Of a stretch of 23,359 bases of DNA, positions 15,023 through 22,855 are shown piece by piece. The notes beneath the pieces are model-generated. The model was not told the origin of the DNA. It saw only the letters and a list, made by a program, of their open reading frames with translations, and did not search any database. Position 1 is the first letter of the stretch. Every line of letters starts with the position of its first letter. A program made the translations under genes and the position numbers. The DNA comes from Anaerolineae bacterium (lineage in GTDB: Bacteria; Chloroflexota; Anaerolineae; 4572-78; J111), in contig JAGRBY010000038.1 in NCBI GenBank assembly GCA_020433835.1, positions 1 through 23,359 of the forward strand, written 5' to 3'.

Positions 15023-16261
15023 CTAAAACCAATCACCGCCTTGGATGAAGAGAGGCGAGTCGGCGATAATCTGATCGAGCCAAGAGCAGGTGTCTTCGCT
15101 GGCTTTGAAGCGACCCAGCAGATTGGCTTCTCGCGCTTTGAGGTAACCGCATAAAACTTGAGTCAGTGTGCCGATATCGGTTTCGACTTGAATTTTTGCG
15201 CCGCTGGCTTCCTGGGTTTCGGGGCGGCCATCGACCAAACGGAAAAGGATCGGTTCTTCGTTGGCCGGGATAAGCGGATCAGTTATTTTGAAGACGCGCT
15301 CGCCCGACATGCCCCGCGTGTAAAATCGTGCTGTAAACGCCTCAGGAACGTGGATGATGCGGGCCATGGGGCCGGGTGTAACATGACATAGATCGTTAAA
15401 GAGCCAACCGCGATTTTGAGCATCATGAGCTACAGGTTGATGCAGACTGTGGCGCAGTAAAGTTTGCGGAGGGGCCAGATACTCGATAACGTCGGCCTCT
15501 TTTTGGGTAGCTAAATAGCCGGCTAAGGCTCTGTAAGCCGGGCCTTCGGGAGCAAACAACTCTTTGATATGAAAAACTGACTCGTTTTTGCTGTTGAGTC
15601 GAACTTCATAAGCGATGTAGCCTTCGATCATACCATCGTTATCAAAGACCACAATTTTGGGCCACCCTTTGATAAGTTTATCCCACCAGGCATCGGTGCG
15701 GGTGAACCAGCCGTTGTGCCAGGTCATCTGGCCTTTGTACATAACGCGCATGATGCGCAGATCGTTGGGATGAAATGGGCGCACCTGGCCTACGTTCTGA
15801 CCGCCTTCATTATAAGAGGCCAGAATATTGGTTCGGTGCAGACGATAGGCATGCAAATCGCCTACTGTTTTGTAATTGAACTTGTTGTAATATTTGTGGG
15901 AAAAAGGAAACAAGGCCGACATCGCCTGGCGTTCGCTATAGGCACGCAAAATGGCAAACCGCACCATTTTGGCTCCGATACCCTTGCGCCGAAATTCCGG
16001 CAAAACCGATACCCCGGCCACCGCCCCCACTTTGACCGGTACGCCACTCAGCCACATTTTGGCGGGAAAAACGGTGGCAGTACCGACCACTTTGCCGCCA
16101 AATTCAGCCACCAGAATATCGGATAGATCGTAGCGCGGATCGCTTCTTAGGGCGGCCAGCGTCTTATCTTTGTCGCGACCAAAGCCAACCGCTCGAATAT
16201 GAGCGATGGTATCTTCTTCATTGGCTTGAGCCGGTCTGACAATTACGGTATCGATGTTCAT
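15023..16261 (-). CDS. Eis-like GNAT acetyltransferase
   Basis: This 412-residue protein has the Eis layout: an N-terminal GNAT domain, a second GNAT-like middle domain, and a C-terminal sterol-carrier-like domain. The acetyl-CoA loop is VSVLPEFRRKGIGAKMV at 84-100. YYNKFNYKTVG near 124-134 matches the Eis segment around its catalytic Tyr. The chain ends in Phe (GGDWF), like mycobacterial Eis, whose C-terminal carboxylate helps in catalysis. Eis enzymes acetylate amines such as aminoglycosides and lysines; the substrate here is unknown. The frame extends to 16582, but that part overlaps the LOG gene; the ATG at 16261 shares ATGA with the LOG stop, a classic coupled start. Confidence 0.9.
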   Translation of the reverse strand: MNIDTVIVRPAQANEEDTIAHIRAVGFGRDKDKTLAALRSDPRYDLSDILVAEFGGKVVGTATVFPAKMWLSGVPVKVGAVAGVSVLPEFRRKGIGAKMVRFAILRAYSERQAMSALFPFSHKYYNKFNYKTVGDLHAYRLHRTNILASYNEGGQNVGQVRPFHPNDLRIMRVMYKGQMTWHNGWFTRTDAWWDKLIKGWPKIVVFDNDGMIEGYIAYEVRLNSKNESVFHIKELFAPEGPAYRALAGYLATQKEADVIEYLAPPQTLLRHSLHQPVAHDAQNRGWLFNDLCHVTPGPMARIIHVPEAFTARFYTRGMSGERVFKITDPLIPANEEPILFRLVDGRPETQEASGAKIQVETDIGTLTQVLCGYLKAREANLLGRFKASEDTCSWLDQIIADSPLFIQGGDWF

Positions 16262-16824
16262 GATTCTTCTCTTTCTTTTTTGAAGTGAGCAAGTACGGCA
16301 TCCACTGCTTCCTGGGCCGTGCGGGTAACAATAACGAGACCCTGATGAACGGGCTTGATATAGGTGGGGTCGATAAAGGCGGCCAGCGTACGCTGCCATA
16401 GGCCGCCGACGGTAACAATGGGCAAGGGAGGTCGTTCTCCGGTTTGAACAAAACTCCAGACGAGCGATAGTTCGGACAGCGTGCCGATGCCGCCGGGCAT
16501 GACGATAACGCCATCGCAATTTTCGATAAGGTAAAGTAGTCGCTCGCGCAGGGTTTGATGCTTGATTTCTTCTTTCACCCATTCGTTGGGCGGTGCAGGT
16601 CTAAATTGCTCGATTTGAGCGCTAGTCACCCCAATGGTATGTCCGCCAGCCTCAACTGCGCCCTGGCTGGCGGCGGCCATAACGCCTGAGTAGCCACCTG
16701 TCTGTACTATACAGCCGGCCCGGGCCAACAAGCGGCCGACCGTACGCGCCGATTCGTAATCGGCGCTATTAGGTAAGGGAGCACTACTGCCAAAGACACT
16801 GACAACTTTTTGTTTGAGCGTCAC
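16258..16824 (-). CDS. LOG family protein (Rossmann-fold nucleotide hydrolase-like)
   Basis: This is a 188-residue cytoplasmic protein of the LOG/lysine decarboxylase-like family. The signature PGGIGTLSE is at 110-118, and GGYSGVMAAASQGA at 43-56 forms the phosphate-binding part. Characterised members release cytokinin-type bases from nucleoside 5'-monophosphates or hydrolyse nucleotides; the bacterial role is often unclear. The start is GTG at 16824 with GAGGA about 10 bases upstream, 3 bp after the prephenate dehydratase stop. Its stop overlaps the Eis-like start by 4 bp, so it is translationally coupled in a four-gene operon. Confidence 0.9.
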   Translation of the reverse strand: MTLKQKVVSVFGSSAPLPNSADYESARTVGRLLARAGCIVQTGGYSGVMAAASQGAVEAGGHTIGVTSAQIEQFRPAPPNEWVKEEIKHQTLRERLLYLIENCDGVIVMPGGIGTLSELSLVWSFVQTGERPPLPIVTVGGLWQRTLAAFIDPTYIKPVHQGLVIVTRTAQEAVDAVLAHFKKEREES

Positions 16825-16827
16825 GGG

Positions 16828-17661
16828 TCAACATCCTCTGGGGTAGGAACCCAATATTTTGAAAAAAGATGTTATTTCTTGAAGATGGTTGAGCGCATTC
16901 TGACAGCGTTCTTCTTCCAAACTGCCGATAAAATCGATGTAAAAAAAGTACTGCCAGCGTTTATCCTGTAAGGGTCGGGATTCGATCTTTGTGAGATCAA
17001 TATCGCGCAGAGCAAAAACGGCCAAACTCTTAAAAAGCGAGCCAGGGACATTATCCATCGAAAAAACGATAGAGGTTTTGGCATCAGCTTGAGGCACTAC
17101 CGGCTTGGGAGAAATGGCGACAAAACGGGTGTAGTTTTCGGAGCTGTCTTGCATATCAGCCTTAAGAATATTCAAGCCGTAGATTTTCGCCGCGCGTTCG
17201 CTGGCCAGAGCCGCGCCGTCGGTGATGTTGTTTTCGAGAAGCAGTTTAACGCTGCTAACTGTATCGCGGCTGGTTATCTGCTCGACGTGGGGCAGCAAAC
17301 GGCTGAGCGTATGTTCGCATTGAGATAATGGCTGAGGGTGCGAGTACACCTTTTTGATATCGGTTAGTGCAACGCCGGGTAAAGCGAGCAGTTGATGGGC
17401 TATGTGAACCTGCGTCTCACCGATAATCGACAAATCGTGGCGCAGTAGTAGATCATAATTGCGATGGATGCTGCCGGCCAGCGAATTTTCAATGGGGACA
17501 ATGCCGCGATCGGCATGGCCGTTGGTGACAGCCTCGAAGATATCATCGAAATCACTTTTGCCGATGGCCTCGATACTATCGCCAAAAAAGGCGATAGCGG
17601 CCGCATCGGTATATGTTCCCGGCCCGCCAAGCACGGCCACACGCAAGGGATGGTCATTCAT
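16828..17661 (-). CDS. pheA: Prephenate dehydratase
   Basis: This enzyme converts prephenate to phenylpyruvate in phenylalanine synthesis. The 277-residue monofunctional enzyme has a catalytic domain at 7-183 with LGGPGTYTDAAA, PIENSLAGSI (56-65), SHPQPLSQC (107-115) and NYTRF (176-180), which contains the essential Thr. An ACT regulatory domain at 195-273 carries the phenylalanine-binding ESRP at 227-230. Feedback inhibition by phenylalanine is expected from ESRP. The chorismate mutase domain of the E. coli P-protein is absent. The ATG overlaps the phosphoesterase stop by 4 bp, and the LOG gene follows after 3 bp. Identification is secure. Confidence 0.96.
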   Translation of the reverse strand: MNDHPLRVAVLGGPGTYTDAAAIAFFGDSIEAIGKSDFDDIFEAVTNGHADRGIVPIENSLAGSIHRNYDLLLRHDLSIIGETQVHIAHQLLALPGVALTDIKKVYSHPQPLSQCEHTLSRLLPHVEQITSRDTVSSVKLLLENNITDGAALASERAAKIYGLNILKADMQDSSENYTRFVAISPKPVVPQADAKTSIVFSMDNVPGSLFKSLAVFALRDIDLTKIESRPLQDKRWQYFFYIDFIGSLEEERCQNALNHLQEITSFFKILGSYPRGC

Positions 17662-18296
17662 TTGGGAACCTCGACATCTATCACTTTGTAGGGATAAATA
17701 TTGATAACTTTGGTTTCATGGAACTGTGTTTCTGTTATTTCAGTGGGATTGTAAATATGCCGATGGCCATGAATGAGGTATTGAGGTTTGAAGATTTTCA
17801 TCAGCCACAAAAACGCTTTGAAACCAACATGAACGCGGTCATCACCATTATGAATGCCATAAGGCGGCGAATGCGTGATCAATATATCGACATAACGTCC
17901 ATATTGTAGCTTGTTTATTAGGAAGCGAGGCACGAGATGCATGAAGACGTTGGACCACATCTCTTGCTGGCTGTATTGAAAAGAGCCGCGACGGTACCGG
18001 ATTGAGCCTTCTAAGCCGGCCAGTAACAGATTACTGGCCATGTAAGTTCTACAATGAAGATTGACACCGCCCTGAGGGCCGGTTACTATCGAGCCGTCAG
18101 ACAGGTATTCCTGCTCTGGATCGTGATTGCCATGAACATAAATAAGCGAAACGTTAAGAACAGTTTGAATGTATTCCAGATAGTAATAAGGCAGATCACC
18201 GCAACCAATGGCTAACTCGACACCGCGATATTTTTCCGCGGCTGTGGGACTGTAGATGTGTTCGACAACCTTATCACTAACAAATAGAATCTTCAC
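17658..18296 (-). CDS. Calcineurin-like metallophosphoesterase
   Basis: This is a 212-residue cytoplasmic phosphoesterase-fold protein. GCGDLPYYYLEY (31-42) gives the central GD, HGNHDPE at 55-61 gives GNHD, THSPPYG supplies a metal His, and HGHRH supplies the last pair. The first motif is SDKVVEHIY, so the usual D-x-H keeps Asp8 but lacks His at position 10. I recall relatives with the same SD-x-V start, which suggests a subfamily trait rather than decay. The start is GTG at 18296 with only a weak ribosome binding site. It is the first gene of the operon, behind a near-consensus promoter, and overlaps pheA by 4 bp. The substrate is unknown. Confidence 0.85.
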   Translation of the reverse strand: MKILFVSDKVVEHIYSPTAAEKYRGVELAIGCGDLPYYYLEYIQTVLNVSLIYVHGNHDPEQEYLSDGSIVTGPQGGVNLHCRTYMASNLLLAGLEGSIRYRRGSFQYSQQEMWSNVFMHLVPRFLINKLQYGRYVDILITHSPPYGIHNGDDRVHVGFKAFLWLMKIFKPQYLIHGHRHIYNPTEITETQFHETKVINIYPYKVIDVEVPK

Positions 18297-18325
18297 CTAA
18301 TCTTACGTTAACCTGAGATGGAGCA

Positions 18326-18354
18326 ATTGTACCACGAAGGTATTTTACTGTCAA
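18326..18354 (-). promoter_or_regulatory. Promoter of the phosphoesterase-pheA-LOG-GNAT operon
   Basis: On the minus strand, TTGACA (18349-18354) is followed after exactly 17 bp by TACAAT (18326-18331). The start is expected near 18319, about 23 nt before the GTG. It lies in the 88-bp gap after aspartate kinase. Confidence 0.75.
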
Positions 18355-18384
18355 CGAAACAGAAATCCAGCTTAAGAAGCGATT

Positions 18385-19794
18385 TTAGGGCTTTTCTAAC
18401 CCGAATTCTTTATGGATAGCTCTAACGGCGCGATCGGCATCGCCTTGAGCCACAACGAGCGAAATGTTAAATTCGCTGCTGCCCTGGGCGATGGCAATGA
18501 TGTTGATTTTCTCCGTACCCAACGAACCGAACAGCCGACCACTAACGCCGGGCTGCCCTTTCATACCCGCGCCGACCACGGCCAAAATTACCGTGTTTTC
18601 CTCCCACTTGACGCGCTCAAGATCGCGTCGTTCGATCTCGCGGGCCAGTTCCGATTCTAATGAGGCCACAACTTTCTGGACATCGGGCGTTGAGACGACA
18701 AAACAGATCGATTGCTCGGAGGAGGCCTGGCTAATCATAAGCACATTGGTTTTTGTTTTGGCAACAGCAGAAAAGGTGCGGCCGGCTACGCCCGTAATGC
18801 CAATCATGCCCGGGCCACTGACCGTAACGAGGCTCATATTTTTTATAGCCGTGACAGCTTTAACGGTCTTACCGTTGTTTTTGTAATCGGCGGTGATGAG
18901 CGTGCCAGGGTGATCAGGGTCAAACGTATTTAAAATACGGACCGGCAGGTTAACGCGCCGGGCCGGGCGAATGGCCTGCGAATGCAGCACCTTAGCCCCA
19001 AAGTAAGACAGCTCGCTAATTTCGGCATAGGAGAGATAACTGATGGGGTGGGCATCAGGCACAACACGCGGATCGGCGGTCATAACGCCGTTGACATCGG
19101 TCCAAATCCAGACCTCGTCGGCCTCCAGGGCACGGCCTAAAATGGTGGCGCTATAATCGCTGCCGCCCCGGCCTAAGGTGGTTGTAATACCGTTCTCGGT
19201 GGCCCCAATGAAACCGGTTACGACCGGGGTTTTGCCGCCTTCCAACAGCGGGCGTAACCGGGCTTGCGATTTAACCTGGGTAGCCTCTCGACGCGGCACG
19301 GCTGCACCGAAATGGTCGTCGGTGACGATCAGTTCCGTGGCCTCGACACTTTCGGCGGGAAAACCGGCGTGGTCGAGAATGGCCGCTACTTGAGGGGCGT
19401 TTAGCCGTTCGCCAATACCGCCGATAACATCGAGTGCGCGCGGCGTCAATTCGCCTAACACGTGGATGCCGTGGCAAAGGGCTTCAAATTCATCAAGCAG
19501 CATCCGAATGTGAGCCATCACCGCATCGCGCTGGGGAGAGTCGCCTAGAAAGTAGCGGGTCACTTCGGCATGTTTGTTGTCAATTTCGGTGCGGGCTTGC
19601 CGGGCAGCCTCTTCGTTGCCGGCTTCGGCTTGCTGGGCGGCATTGAGAAGTAGGTTGGTTACACCGCTCATGGCCGAAACAACCACCACAACGTCGTGAC
19701 CGTTTTTTCGGGCATCAGCTACAATTTTTACGACATTTTTGAGGGCATCGACACTTCCCACGGAAGTGCCACCGAATTTCATAACAATTAGCAA
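18385..19794 (-). CDS. lysC: Aspartate kinase (monofunctional)
   Basis: This enzyme phosphorylates aspartate, the first step towards lysine, threonine and methionine. The 469-residue protein starts with the KFGGTSVGS phosphate-binding motif at 6-14. GRGGSDYSAT near 209 and WTDVNGVMTADPR in the 230s form the nucleotide and aspartate sites. Two ACT domains fill about 315-469 (SLVTVSGPGMIGITGVAGR and AVVGAGMKGQPGVSGRLF), so feedback control by an end-product amino acid is expected. No homoserine dehydrogenase is fused. The TTG at 19794 is favoured over the ATG at 19782, because AAGGAG lies seven bases before the TTG. No riboswitch or leader peptide was recognised upstream. Confidence 0.95.
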   Translation of the reverse strand: MLIVMKFGGTSVGSVDALKNVVKIVADARKNGHDVVVVVSAMSGVTNLLLNAAQQAEAGNEEAARQARTEIDNKHAEVTRYFLGDSPQRDAVMAHIRMLLDEFEALCHGIHVLGELTPRALDVIGGIGERLNAPQVAAILDHAGFPAESVEATELIVTDDHFGAAVPRREATQVKSQARLRPLLEGGKTPVVTGFIGATENGITTTLGRGGSDYSATILGRALEADEVWIWTDVNGVMTADPRVVPDAHPISYLSYAEISELSYFGAKVLHSQAIRPARRVNLPVRILNTFDPDHPGTLITADYKNNGKTVKAVTAIKNMSLVTVSGPGMIGITGVAGRTFSAVAKTKTNVLMISQASSEQSICFVVSTPDVQKVVASLESELAREIERRDLERVKWEENTVILAVVGAGMKGQPGVSGRLFGSLGTEKINIIAIAQGSSEFNISLVVAQGDADRAVRAIHKEFGLEKP

Positions 19795-19867
19795 GGTATC
19801 ACTCCTTTATAAAAGGTAATGGCTCAATATGGATCCCAAGGAGGTCATAGAAATGGAGGCCATGGTC

Positions 19868-19939
19868 ATGCCCGAATGTCTTTATCGGGCATCCAACAGG
19901 TCTTAGGGCGCTAGATTCCCGCTAAAAACATGCGGGAAT
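19868..19939. repeat. Pair of short REP-like hairpins
   Basis: ATGCCCGA/TCGGGCAT (19868-19875, 19885-19892) and ATTCCCGC/GCGGGAAT (19915-19922, 19932-19939) are two 8-bp stems with similar G+C-rich cores, 22 bp apart. They lie in the divergent gap between lysC and the plus-strand operon. No T tract follows either one. Confidence 0.5.
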
Positions 19940-19995
19940 GACATCGGTAACTGTTCCTCCTCGAAACACATATAGAGCCTTAAATTTAATGGTAA

Positions 19996-20029
19996 CTACT
20001 TAGAGGTAAACGTGTCTCCATCTAAGTAG
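19996..20029 (+). promoter_or_regulatory. Hairpin upstream of the plus-strand operon
   Basis: CTACTTAGA (19996-20004) and TCTAAGTAG (20021-20029) form a perfect 9-bp stem with a 16-nt loop, about 70 bp before the leader ORF. It could be an operator or a leader structure. I could not identify a convincing -35/-10 pair for this operon. Confidence 0.4.
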
Positions 20030-20097
20030 ATGTAAGATTATGGTAATCCGAGTCGCTAGGTGACTCACTCACTCAATTCATGAGAAAGGAAATAAGA

Positions 20098-20187
20098 ATG
20101 ACGAAGATTTTACCCCTTCCCCCTAAGCTTCAACAAAAAATTGCTCGACTACAAAACTTTATACTTTTTAAGGATGCTGAACCATGA
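20098..20187 (+). CDS. 29-residue leader ORF coupled to the membrane operon
   Basis: The short frame encodes a peptide that begins MTKILPLPPKLQQKIA and ends FKDAEP. AAAGGAAA lies a few bases before its ATG at 20098, and its TGA shares ATGA with the start of the first membrane-protein gene, the same coupling seen between the next genes. This argues for real translation. The peptide is amphipathic and Lys/Gln-rich, without a membrane segment or a run of one amino acid as in an attenuator. It may be a leader that delivers ribosomes to the next start, or the remnant of a longer N-terminal domain. No family was recognised. Confidence 0.5.
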   Translation: MTKILPLPPKLQQKIARLQNFILFKDAEP

Positions 20188-20981
20188 TGCCAGTAACCCG
20201 GGGTCAAAAGATTTATTTTGCTGCCGTCGGCCTCTTAGCCTTGTGGGTCGGTATGTGGGGATATTTTATTCCCGGTCAAATAGACAAAGCTATCCCCTGG
20301 CTTGTGCCACCTCTACATGCGCGTTTTTTGGGAGCTATGTACCTGTCTGGGTTAACCTTCATGGTGGGCGGCATTCTGGCGCATTATTATGCCGAAGTCC
20401 GGGTCATGATACGGGTCATTGCCATCTGGACCGGTATGTTGTTTGTTGTTTCACTCTTTTACCTGGGCGAATTTGATTACAGTCACAGGCCCGTTTGGTT
20501 TTGGTTTGCGGCTTATATTATCTATCCCCTGATTGCCTTATGGTTGATGTGGCGTGACCGAACTCTGCGGGAAAATGTTGATGGCACCCTCTTGCCGGCC
20601 TGGGTTCGAAGCTACTTGCTGGCGCAAGGCGTTGTCGTTACTTTACTGGCGTTGGTTCTTTTGCTTGCACCCGAGTTCATGGTGACTATTTGGCCCTGGA
20701 ATATCACCCGCTTGCTGGCCCAAATTTATTCGGCTCCGTTTTTGGCCTACGGGATCAGCAGTTTGATGCTCAGCCGCAAGCAAACCTGGCTTGAAGTGTG
20801 GGTTGTTATAACCGGAACCTTTGTGTTTGCTTTGGGTGTGCTGTTAGCCTCATTCATCCACCGCCAACTTTTCTCCCCGGCTAATTTATCCACCTGGCTT
20901 TGGTTTGGAGGTTTTCTGCTGGCGACGGTAATGCTGGGGTTGTTGAGTGTCCGCTCTATTCGAGAAGGTAGGGCCGCATGA
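20184..20981 (+). CDS. 8-TM membrane protein, unknown family (paralogue A)
   Basis: This 265-residue integral membrane protein has about eight hydrophobic helices, at roughly 10-30, 48-69, 73-94, 103-123, 143-167, 177-196, 206-226 and 239-258. No enzymatic motif or signal peptide is visible. It resembles the protein at 21385-22203: both have a VMIR/EMIRVM turn before helix 3, an F-D/W-K turn then PVWFWFAAY or PFYVWFASY, a PAW(V/L) loop, and a helix ending near SLML or TIMLS. AAGGA lies nine bases before the ATG, which overlaps the leader ORF by 4 bp. Its stop overlaps the next start by 4 bp. Function is unknown. Confidence 0.85.
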   Translation: MMPVTRGQKIYFAAVGLLALWVGMWGYFIPGQIDKAIPWLVPPLHARFLGAMYLSGLTFMVGGILAHYYAEVRVMIRVIAIWTGMLFVVSLFYLGEFDYSHRPVWFWFAAYIIYPLIALWLMWRDRTLRENVDGTLLPAWVRSYLLAQGVVVTLLALVLLLAPEFMVTIWPWNITRLLAQIYSAPFLAYGISSLMLSRKQTWLEVWVVITGTFVFALGVLLASFIHRQLFSPANLSTWLWFGGFLLATVMLGLLSVRSIREGRAA

Positions 20982-21388
20982 TAAAAAAGCCCGCCCGTCT
21001 GTATACGACCATTGCCGGAATATTTTTGCTGGCGCAAGGCATCTCCACGCTTGCTTTTCGTTTATATCCGCCTTTGGATCACGCCTTTCCACAATTGTTG
21101 GCCCTCACCCAAATGGTTCCACCGCACTCAATTCTGCACATTCTAACGGGTTTATGGGCATTGGCAACACTATACTGGGGTGGCGAGCGAGGGGCTATTT
21201 GGTTTGCCGCCGCTTTCGGTTTGTTTTACACCGCCCTGGCCCTGTACGGAATGATAACCATGCAGCCAACCGTTTTTGGGTTGCAACCATTTGACCATCC
21301 ATTTCATTTGTTGTTAGGCCTATTAGGCTTGATGGCTGCCGGTATAGCCTACTATCAAACCCATAAGAGAAAGAGGATATCACTGTGA
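20978..21388 (+). CDS. DUF4383-like 4-TM membrane protein
   Basis: This is a 136-residue protein with four predicted membrane helices at about 9-28, 52-67, 73-96 and 107-126. The HSILHILTGLWALATLYWGG segment, followed later by DHPFHLLLGLLGLMAAG, resembles DUF4383, small four-helix proteins of unknown function with conserved His residues at the start of helices 2 and 4. Assignment is by pattern only. It sits between two paralogous 8-TM genes, with ATGA and GTGA overlaps on its two sides, so the proteins are probably made in fixed ratio and may form one membrane complex. Confidence 0.8.
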   Translation: MIKKPARLYTTIAGIFLLAQGISTLAFRLYPPLDHAFPQLLALTQMVPPHSILHILTGLWALATLYWGGERGAIWFAAAFGLFYTALALYGMITMQPTVFGLQPFDHPFHLLLGLLGLMAAGIAYYQTHKRKRISL

Positions 21389-22203
21389 TGAAACAAGGAA
21401 CACGGATTGCCTGGCCTTTACGGGCATGGTTTGGGGTGGAAGTGTTATTTGGGGTGTTAGCCGTTTTGGCAATTGGTCTCTCCCCCGCCGATTCCAAAAC
21501 AAACTTCGCTTGGCCAATTCAGCCGGTTGTAATGGCCGCTATGTTGGGAGCTTTCTACATTACCTCTGCTCCCCTTTTTCTACTCCCCTTTTTTGCTAAA
21601 CGATGGGAAATGATTCGGGTGATGATATTGCCCGCCGCGCTTTTTAGCACAATCCAATTGGTGGCCACGTTTCTTCATTGGGATAAGTTTTCGGTTGGCA
21701 CGACACCTTTTTATGTGTGGTTTGCCAGTTATCTGCTGCCGCCGCCCGTTTTTGTAAGCGCCTACTTCTGGCATCAACGCCAGGCCCGATCTCAGGTCGT
21801 CGCTGTTAACGACCCCATCCCCGCCTGGTTACATCGTCTGTTGATAATTTGTGGTGGCATTATCGCGATCGGGGCATTTCTCATTCTTTTCTTTCCCAGC
21901 TTACTTATCCCCATTTTTCCCTGGGTATTAACCCCGCTAACCGCGCGATCACTGTCCGGCTGGCTGATTGCCGTGGGCACGATTATGCTTTCGATGGCCC
22001 GCGAAAATGACCGGACACGCTCCAGACTGGCCTCGCCGATGTTAATTCTTATTCTGCCCGCCGTTCTTCTCCAGATAACGCGCTACGCCGGCGAGGTAAA
22101 TTGGAGCAGCCCGGTATTATGGCTGGGGCTGGCTCTCTTTGCGGTCGTTGGCTTTTGTGGGCTGTACATCGCCAATGGAAGTTGGCGAGAGCCTTTGAGT
22201 TGA
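21385..22203 (+). CDS. 8-TM membrane protein, unknown family (paralogue B)
   Basis: This 272-residue integral membrane protein has about eight helices and is similar to the product of 20184-20981 in order and wording (EMIRVM, PFYVWFASYLLPP, DPIPAWLHRLL, SGWLIAVGTIMLS). No catalytic motif is seen. The frame starts at GTG 21385, overlapping the DUF4383-like stop by 4 bp, or at ATG 21388, overlapping by 1 bp; AGAGGA lies upstream at spacing suitable for either. It is followed after one base by the S2P-like gene. Function is unknown. Confidence 0.82.
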   Translation: MMKQGTRIAWPLRAWFGVEVLFGVLAVLAIGLSPADSKTNFAWPIQPVVMAAMLGAFYITSAPLFLLPFFAKRWEMIRVMILPAALFSTIQLVATFLHWDKFSVGTTPFYVWFASYLLPPPVFVSAYFWHQRQARSQVVAVNDPIPAWLHRLLIICGGIIAIGAFLILFFPSLLIPIFPWVLTPLTARSLSGWLIAVGTIMLSMARENDRTRSRLASPMLILILPAVLLQITRYAGEVNWSSPVLWLGLALFAVVGFCGLYIANGSWREPLS

Positions 22204-22204
22204 T

Positions 22205-22780
22205 ATGAGCAAAATTCTCAAAAATGGCATCATCGAAGATGTTGATACCGTCCGTCGTATCCCCATCGGCCGGTTTTGGGGTATCAATGTGCTGGTGACG
22301 CCGTTTACCTGGTTAGGCCCTTTTGTATTCTTTACTTTGCACCTGCTCTTGAATTTGCTCCATACGCAGTTAACGGTACCCGAACGGCTGTACCAGTCCT
22401 TAGTTTTTACCATTGCTGTCGAGATTACCACCGTGCTCCATGCATTCGGACATATCCTGAGCGGTAAAATGGTTCACAGTGCGATGGATGAACTGCTTAT
22501 GACCACCACCCGCGATGTTAATCTCTATCACGGCAATCAGAGCAGCATTCCGGGGCATGTCCATCTGGTGCGCTCGCTGGGTGGGCCAATTTTTAATTTA
22601 ATGGTGGCCGGAGTGTGTCTGGGTATCGCCCCGGCCATCCCTACCGGCTTTTGGTCAGACCTTACTGCCGGCCTGATTTCCACAAATCTATTTTTTGGCA
22701 TTGGCAGCTTTCTGCCTATACGGTCTGTAGATGGTGAAATCATCTGGCGTGAATTGCGTCGACAATTCACACCTCCATAA
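22205..22780 (+). CDS. S2P/M50-like membrane protein lacking the catalytic Glu
   Basis: This 191-residue membrane protein has the layout of site-2 proteases. The opening RIPIGRFWGINVLVTPFTW resembles the family start (R-I-G-R-x-x-G-I-x-V, then helix 1). SLGGPIFNLMVAG at 124-136 matches the conserved AGP-x-x-N loop, and SFLPIRSVDGEII at 168-180 matches the NLLP-x-DGG motif with Asp176. The zinc motif HExxH is HAFGH at 79-83: both His remain but Glu80 is Ala (GCA at 22442-22444). An inactive or repurposed S2P-like protein is inferred. It begins 1 bp after the paralogue B stop, closing the plus-strand operon. Confidence 0.8.
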   Translation: MSKILKNGIIEDVDTVRRIPIGRFWGINVLVTPFTWLGPFVFFTLHLLLNLLHTQLTVPERLYQSLVFTIAVEITTVLHAFGHILSGKMVHSAMDELLMTTTRDVNLYHGNQSSIPGHVHLVRSLGGPIFNLMVAGVCLGIAPAIPTGFWSDLTAGLISTNLFFGIGSFLPIRSVDGEIIWRELRRQFTPP

Positions 22781-22855
22781 CCCGAACAGGCCGTTGATTA
22801 CGAGCAAAAACACTTCATACCATCTGCTATATTACGTGCGTGATCGGTTGTGTCG

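Noticed and set aside
16262..16582. 107-residue N-terminal extension of the Eis-like frame
   Set aside because: It overlaps the LOG gene in another frame and its Arg-rich wording is shadow-like. The ATG at 16261 overlaps the LOG stop and begins the real GNAT fold.
19795..20097. Lysine riboswitch or T-box before aspartate kinase
   Set aside because: No conserved core was recognised; only short REP-like hairpins and a strong ribosome binding site are visible.
20141..20476. 111-codon frame overlapping the first membrane gene
   Set aside because: It is out of frame with the hydrophobic protein and has Cys/Arg-rich shadow wording.
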